From NCBI RefSeq assembly GCF_933775445.1, contig NC_065874.1, positions 11,241,001 through 11,305,000 on the forward strand: a stretch of 64,000 nucleotides of DNA, read 5' to 3'. The DNA is from Argentina anserina (taxonomy: Eukaryota > Streptophyta > Magnoliopsida > Rosales > Rosaceae). Shown here one piece after another: positions 57,863-64,000 of this stretch; within the stretch, counting starts at the first letter, position 1; the number at the start of each line of letters is the position of its first letter. Under the pieces are notes generated by a model. That model was not told the DNA's origin and made no database searches. It saw nothing but the letters and a program-made list of their open reading frames with translations. The translations under genes were made by a program, and so were the position numbers.

Positions 57863-60698
57863 GTGTTCCCTGAGGATCTTCCCAATGAACTTTCTCCTCT
57901 CCGAGATATTCAATATGCAATTGATCTGGTTCCAGGAGCAACATTACCTAATTTACCACATTATCGGATGAACCCAACCGAGCATACAGAATTGAAGAGG
58001 CAAATTGATGAACTTCTCGTAAAAGGATTCATTCGAGAGAGCCTTAGTCCATGTGTTGTGCCTGCCCTCCTCACACCAAAGAAGGATGGTTCGTGGAGGA
58101 TGTGTGTCGATAGTAGAGCCATAAACAAAATTACAATCAAGTATCGATTTCCAATACCGAGACTTGATGATATGCTGGACATGATGGCAGGAGCAATGAT
58201 CTTTTCTAAGATTGATTTGAGGAGTGGTTATCACCAGATCCGCATCAGACCTGGAGATGAATGGAAAACTGCTTTCAAGACAAAGGATGGCTTGTATGAA
58301 TGGCTAGTCATGCCATTTGGGTTAACCAACACTCCCAGCACATTCATGAGAGTTATGACACAAGTTTTAAGGTCATTCATGGGTAAGTTCTTAGTTTTTT
58401 ATTTTGATGACATTCTAATATATAGCACATCCCAGGAAGAGCACCTTACTCACTTGAGGCAAGTCTGCATAACTCTTCGAAAAGAGAAGTTGTTTGCAAA
58501 CCTTAAAAAGTGTTCATTCATGTCCAGTAAGGTTGTCTTTTTAGGATTTCTTGTGTCGTCAAAAGGTGTTAAAGATGATCCGGAGAAAGTCAGAGCTATT
58601 GCTGAATGGGTTGAACAAAAAATATTCATGAGGTGCGTAGTTTTCATGGATTGGCTACGTTTTATAGGTGATTCATTGCTGAGTTCAGTTCTATCATGGC
58701 CCCGATCACGAATTGTTTGAAGAAAGGAGAGTTTCGGTGGACAAGTGCAGTAGCAAAGGCATTTCAGGAGATCAAAACAAGAATGATCAATTCCCCTATT
58801 ATGCGTCTTCTTGATTTTACAAAAGTTTTTGAGGTCACCTGTGATGCTTCAGGCGTGGGAATTAGTGGAGTTCTAAGTCAACAAGGGCACCCTATTGCAT
58901 ATTTCAGTGAGAAATTGAATGAAGCCAAGCAAAAGTATTCTACATATGACAAAGAATTTTTCGCAGTGGTTCAATCTCTGCGTTATTGGAGACATTACTT
59001 GCTGCCACAAGAATTTGTTTTGTTCTCTGATCATGAGGCCTTGCGTCACCTCAATTCTTAGAAGAAGTTAAATCCACGACATGGAAAGTGGGCTGAATTT
59101 ATCCAAGAGTACACTTTTGTGTTGAAGCATAAGTCTTGAGTGGAGAATAAAGTGGTTGATGCTCTTAGTTGCAGAAATCTACTTTTACACTATGAGTGTG
59201 GAGGTGGCTGGATTTGATAATTTGAAAGAAGAGTATTTGAGTTGTCAAGATTTTGGAGGCATATATTCAACTTTCTTGGAAAAGCAGTCCAAAAGTGCTG
59301 AGTTTGTTCTACAAGATGGGTTCCTATTCAAAGGAACCAAACTTTGTATTCCCTGCACGTGAGTGAGGGATTTTCTGATCTTAGAGCTACATGCTGGTGG
59401 AATTGCTGGGCATTTTGGTAGAGACAAAACCATTGCTCTTGTAGAGGATCGTTTCTATTGGCCTAGTCTCAAATGTGATGTTGCTAAAGTTGTTGAACGA
59501 TGTCGTATTTGTCAACTGGCAAAACACAAGAGGCGAAACACCGGGTTATACACTCCATTGCCGGTTCCACATACTCTTTGGCAAGATATTAGCATGGATT
59601 TTGTGCTAGGATTACCTAAGACAACACATCACCATGATTCAATATTTATGATTGTGGATCGGTTTTCAAAAATGGCTCACTTTATTCCTTGTTCTAAGAC
59701 ATTTGATGCCTCTGAAGTAGCCAAGCTTTTCATGGAAGAAGTTGTTCGGTTGTATGGGTTGCCTAAAAGTATAGTGTCTGATCGTGATGTTCGGTTCATG
59801 AGTTATTTTTGGAAGACCTTGTGGCACATGATGGGTACCAAACTCCAATTTTCATCTGCTTACCATACGCAAACAGATGGGCAAACTGAAGTAGTGAATA
59901 GAAGCTTGGGAAACTTGTTGAGGTGTTTGGTTGGTGAGCATATCAGATCCTGGAGTTTAGTTTTACCAGTTGCTGAGTTTGCTTATAATAATTTAGTCAA
60001 CCGGACTATAGGTATGAGTCCTTTTGAAGCTGTCTATGGTCACAAGCCTAGAGCGCCGATAGACCTCATTCCTATGATCATGTCACAGAGACCATCACAG
60101 TTGGCCACTGAGTTTGCAACACATCCATGAGTTGCATGCTGAGATTAATCGTCGGAATAATGCTAGTAATGATCATTATAAGAAGGCTGCTGATCTACAT
60201 TGGGTGTTCAAGGAGTTTTCAGTGGGAGATTTTGTCATGACCCGAGTTAGACCTGAGCGCTTCTCTAAAGGGAAGGCAAAGAGGAAGTTGCATGCCCGCA
60301 ACATGGGACCATTCAAAATATTGCAGAGGACTGGAAACAATGCATATGTGTTAGACCTTCCACCCGAGATGAGAATCAGTTCAACTTTTAATGTGGAGGA
60401 CTTGCTTCCATATAAAGAGCCCGCAATACCTCTACTACCATTCTTTTCTGAGTTTACAACTGTCACCCCACCTCTACGACGTTCTAAAACCTCCAAGAGA
60501 GAAGTGGTAGAATACATAGTTGATGAAAAAGTGGTGTCCACAAGACACGGTGGCTACCAGAAGTATCTAATTAAATGGAAAGACAAACTCGACTCTGACA
60601 ACACTTGGGTAACTAAGGAGGAGCTGCATCGCATTGATCCAGATATCCTTGAAAGATATTACAGCTTTATCTCGCCGGAGGCAAGCCCTTTTCAGTAG
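57863..60698 (+). pseudogene. pol: RT, RNase H, integrase and chromodomain
   Basis: [22 protein letters not shown] near 58090-58150, MPFGLTN and the catalytic [10 protein letters not shown] near 58400-58425. A frameshift lies between 58612 and 58690. RNase H: FEVTCDASGVGISGVLSQQG near 58829, YDKEFFAVV and SDHEALRHL. Stops stand at 59059, 59137 and 59360, with a frameshift near 59190. Integrase: zinc domain HAGGIAGHFGRDK...CRICQLAKHK, then catalytic Asp in SMDFVLGLP, Asp in SDRDVRF and Glu in GQTEVVNRS, with HTQTDGQTE intact. After a frameshift near 60115 the last frame (60114-60698) holds the chromodomain YIVDEKVVSTRHGGYQKYLI to KWKDKLDSDNTWVTKEEL at about 60507-60625, which in chromoviruses directs integration to marked chromatin. 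Confidence 0.9.
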
Positions 60699-60706
60699 GG
60701 GAGAAC
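60694..60706 (+). promoter_or_regulatory. Polypurine tract of the chromovirus
   Basis: agtaggggagaac ends directly before the 3' LTR start at 60707. The pol stop codon TAG (60696-60698) lies inside it. Confidence 0.85.
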
Positions 60707-61232
60707 TGATGAGGACATCACACCCAAGCCTTTTAAGTTTTATAAACGGAAGAGATGGAAGAAGAGAGCAGCTAATAATTATATCTCTTTATGGTTTGAT
60801 TGATTGCTCAGGTTATTAATTTCCAGCGTAAGAAGGGTCTGATCTAGAAGTCTCCAGGCTTAATTTCAAGAGTCTTCTTGTGTCTTTTAACTATTACTTT
60901 ATTAGGCCTTTTATGTTTCAGTTTCTGAAATTTAAGAGTTCTAATGAGTACTTAAGGCTAGCTGGTGTCAGTTATAAACATTAGTATAAATAATGTAAGT
61001 GCCCATAGGCTGAGATATGCTATGTTGAATAAGAATAGCAGTGTTTACTGAATTTCTCTGTGATAGGATTAAAGTGAGAAACCTGAGAGAGATTCCCAAA
61101 TTATAGTGTTTTAGGTGTGAAGCCTAGAATAGGGTGTGAAACCTAAGAGTGAATCCTAAAATCAGTGTGTGCTTAACTTACAGTTCTTAGAGCTTGTGAT
61201 CCACGTTCCTAAGCAGCTACTGTGTTGCGTCA
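60707..61232 (+). repeat. 3' LTR of the chromovirus
   Basis: 526 bp, same ends as the 5' LTR, followed at once by the target duplication TAAAT. Confidence 0.95.
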
Positions 61233-61237
61233 TAAAT

Positions 61238-63430
61238 ACATGTTTTGCTTAGTAGTGTTTAGAGTGCATCTCCATCCTATTTATTGTCGTCAAATGATCT
61301 TTATGTGTCATGCCTTGGAACTCTTGAGCAAATTTCCAGGAACTTGTTTCACTTAACCATTTGATCAAACTATCTAAGAGTCTTGGGATTCTTTGTGCTC
61401 AGGTATGCTTTATTGAGTATTTTACAGTAGGAATTGTCTTGCACTCTTGCTTCACAGAAAAGATGCATCTTAGGTTTAAGGAAAGATATAACAAGTAATG
61501 CAAGGATCTTCTTAATGCATATGCAGCTATTTTATGTGACATATTACCATCGCATTTGAGCAGAGACACTTTATACTGATTGATCTAGTAATTGGGTTGT
61601 TTTTTGCTAACTAGGTTTTCTGCTGGCAAGTAGGTACTAGCTATTCCCTTTTTTTATTTGAAGCTTTCCTGCTCAGGTGATTAACTTTCTTTCTTCCTTT
61701 TTAAACGAACCTTGGCCATTGCCAGAGAACTTCCAATTGATATAGCGAAATAGAAACTATCATTAAGAATAGGAGGTGGTATGGTTGTTGGACTATGAAG
61801 CAAAAAGTCCTCAATGAATCTGTTGAAAGCCAAATATGGAAAGCCTCCAGGGAAATATCTATAGCTTAGTCAGAATTGGCTTGTATTTGCTGTAGATAGA
61901 TACTCTTTCACAGATAGCATTGACCCATAGAACAGGGAGTTATCCAGCTAAGCCTTGTTGGTGCAAAACAAGTAATGAAATTGTCATTTGCTTTCCCAAG
62001 GAAGTAATAAGAAATCATAACTGCTGTTGTCAGTTGTTATATCTTATTTTTGTTTGATTAATTTCATCCTTTGTTTTCAGTTCATGACTCATTATTTTTC
62101 ATTGTCGAGACTCAAGAGTGCTGCATATTCACAATATCTGCAGCGTATGAGGGATATAGTTGGTACTTTTGAATAATTAACATGACCACAAAAGCTTGAA
62201 ATCTTACTTTGCATCTTTATAGGCATCATCAGAATGTAAGCTGATGAAGCATCGAAACCAAAATTATGACGAATGGCTGTATCTCAGAACTCTTTAAGTC
62301 TTACATATATTTTATTATTGTTAATATTTTGACTATAGAGTGTGCCTCCATGTTATCTTGCTTGCCTCTACATGACTCGTATCAGATTTTGATATAAATT
62401 GTCTATCAGGCCTTATCAGTAATATTTTCTGTGTAATTCAGGGAGACATTAGGGAGTGAATTACTGTTTTAGCACACTTGATAATTCAAGCAGATATCAG
62501 TTACATGCTCTGTTGTGTGGTTACTCAGCTGCCTCCATATGGTTTAGTGTACACGAGCGCAGAAAAATTGGCCAGAATTGTCTTCTGATGATCGAGTATC
62601 AATAATCTTCCATTCTTGTATCTTAGCTCTTCCTATTTCTGTTGAAAGATGTTTTGGACATTTGCAATTTGTACAATACCGATAACAATCGATTTTTTGG
62701 ATTTTTGGCTTTCGATTAATGGGAAACTGTACATTGATATTATCATTGTATTCTATTCTATACTGCACATGAGTTCCTCAAGTAACGAATCCATGGTTGT
62801 TCACTCTTAGGTTTTTAAATTTCACGTTGTAGTTTATCATCAAACCTCACTCAGATATCGTATTTTTCATGTAAATTAGGGAGATTACGATAGATATCAA
62901 GTATTAACTAGTATCCCTTACTGAGTATAATCCAAAGAATGCAGAATCCGGAACTATCAATATATCACAGATACAATATGTAAAACCATGTTTTGTTAAC
63001 TTAAGTAAATATGCAGATATACTAACATGAAAACCAATATTCAACTTGCTGAGGCAGAGCAACTGAGTAGTATTATATAGGTAAAGGATGAACATCAAGA
63101 AACACAATCTTGACAAGAAATACCATTCCAAGTCATCGACTGATCGGTAATATACCCTAGAAGAAAAGATACAGAATTAAAATGACATCCTAATTTGCTT
63201 TCTTGTTTAGAGAATCAAGAGAACTACAAAGCAAGTTTCGACGACAACTTAAATAATGGTACAAGAAGGAGAAAGAACGATGGATCCCTAAACTCTGATC
63301 TCATCTCTTCTTCAGTCACTCCACTCACTCACTCATCACTCCCATAAACTCTCTCACACTGTCTTTGTTCATCATAGATCACTCATCACTCCCAAAAAAT
63401 ATGCCAAATGTGGCTTATGCCCTTTACTAT
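61238..63430. other. Intergenic, no gene supported
   Basis: AT-rich DNA with only short frames on either strand. It may be the flank of block B (the chromovirus target), but I see no matching landmarks from blocks A or B here. Confidence 0.45.
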
Positions 63431-63555
63431 ACAATAGTATAAAAAGCCACATCTTTTTTAGATATGTGGCATTTTTTTTTTGGATTGCAACACCTATAAT
63501 GACAACACATGATATGTGGCCATAGTGTTGCTATTGCCCCAAATTGTAGTAGTGA
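63400..63555. mobile_element. Possible CACTA-type terminal fragment
   Basis: ttgtagtagtg at 63544-63554 is the complement of CACTACTACAA, the terminus of many plant CACTA elements. Just before it, atatgccaaatgtggc and gatatgtggcat/gatatgtggcca repeats could be subterminal motifs. No matching left end or 3-bp duplication was found, so this may be a one-ended relic. Confidence 0.4.
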
Positions 63556-64000
63556 AAAAAGCCGTTTACTCCTTGTACTATTATAGTTTAAGTTTAATTT
63601 TCGATATATACACGATGTTGATTTAGTACTATTATATACTATTTGTCTTTCTTTGTTTTGATCTTAAATAATATAGCATATATCTCAATGTACATATGAG
63701 TTTATAGTGTAGTTATAAATATATGGTAATATGAAAATCGTCTGGTTATAACTTACCAGATTCAATAATTCAAAGATAATTATCTTCAACACTAATTGAA
63801 TTGACAATTTGTTGACATGAACTAATTAACCAACGCCATAAGCTCTCAACTGTAAGAACTAGCCAGCACAATTTTCTTAAGCACCAAGCTAGGCAGAACA
63901 CATCCTACGAGGTAAGGATATCCAACGCCGAGAATACTAACAAAGCAACTACAGCTACAATCATCTTCAACCACAAAAATCTTGCAAAGGCATGTTGTGA
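63556..64000. other. AT-rich end of window, nothing recognised
   Basis: No reading frame, RNA gene or repeat with defined ends is supported. Confidence 0.5.

Larger units (their letters stand above)
55536..61232 (+). mobile_element. Complete chromovirus (Ty3/Gypsy) with 526-bp LTRs, coding-dead
   Basis: Two 526-bp LTRs, each TGATGAGGACATC...GCGTCA, are flanked by the perfect duplication TAAAT (55531-55535 and 61233-61237). Between them come the primer-binding site, gag, protease, RT, RNase H, integrase, chromodomain and polypurine tract in the Ty3/Gypsy order. By hand I count about 22 substitutions and no gaps between the LTRs, close to 96% identity, so the insertion is moderately young. Six premature stops and three frameshifts prevent an intact polyprotein. 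The short LTR and C-terminal chromodomain fit the Reina/CRM/Galadriel group; I do not choose among them. Confidence 0.95.

Overview
The window is nuclear DNA of a flowering plant, most likely a eudicot. The evidence is spliced genes with GT/AG introns, a plant NCL-type cation exchanger, a plant F-box/FBA gene, a NAC-domain relic, and dense nested plant retrotransposons. I cannot fix the family or genus from sequence alone. Only two protein-coding genes look intact: an EF-hand NCL-type cation exchanger (17573-26821, nine exons, 724 residues by my splice model) and an intronless F-box protein (44602-45888).

Layout. 1-10463: a decayed Tekay/Del-like Ty3/Gypsy element with 2-kb LTRs, abutting an older piece of the same LTR family. 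Its 5' LTR carries a hAT insertion, its gag a ~1.9-kb insertion, and its pol a deletion from the end of RT to the C-terminus. 10739-11061: a complete 323-bp TRIM-like element. 11652-13833: an NCL pseudogene, a broken tandem relative of the intact gene downstream. 13879-15875: a solo LTR. 17573-26821: the NCL gene. Its intron 1 holds a 607-bp solo LTR. Its intron 5 holds a foldback MITE that was itself split by a 3.2-kb LTR. 26980-29344: a rearranged LTR with an inverted end, then a NAC pseudogene fragment. 30023-36456: a 5'-truncated LINE on the minus strand with a 14-bp target site duplication. 39493-41857: another solo LTR with a perfect duplication. 44602-45888: the F-box gene. Behind it lie two decayed copies of one block carrying F-box tail relics (about 47.4-50.9 kb and 52.7-55.3 kb); the first was opened by a solo LTR and a hAT MITE. 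55536-61232: a structurally complete chromovirus with equal 526-bp LTRs, PBS, PPT and chromodomain, whose frame is broken by six stops and three frameshifts. 61233-64000 has no recognisable gene.

The two NCL loci are tandem and head-to-tail. The intact copy appears to couple four EF-hand loops to a two-half membrane exchanger domain. It contains two consecutive linker plus EF-hand-pair modules with matching exon phases, and a Glu-to-Gln change in the second exchanger repeat. The rest of the window is a record of nested insertion: many boundaries can be read to the base because target site duplications survive. The most useful observations are the exchanger's domain duplication and substitution, the foldback hairpin in its intron, the LINE that seems to have copied flanking target DNA at its 5' junction, the TRIM, and the stacked solo LTR and hAT MITE behind the F-box gene.
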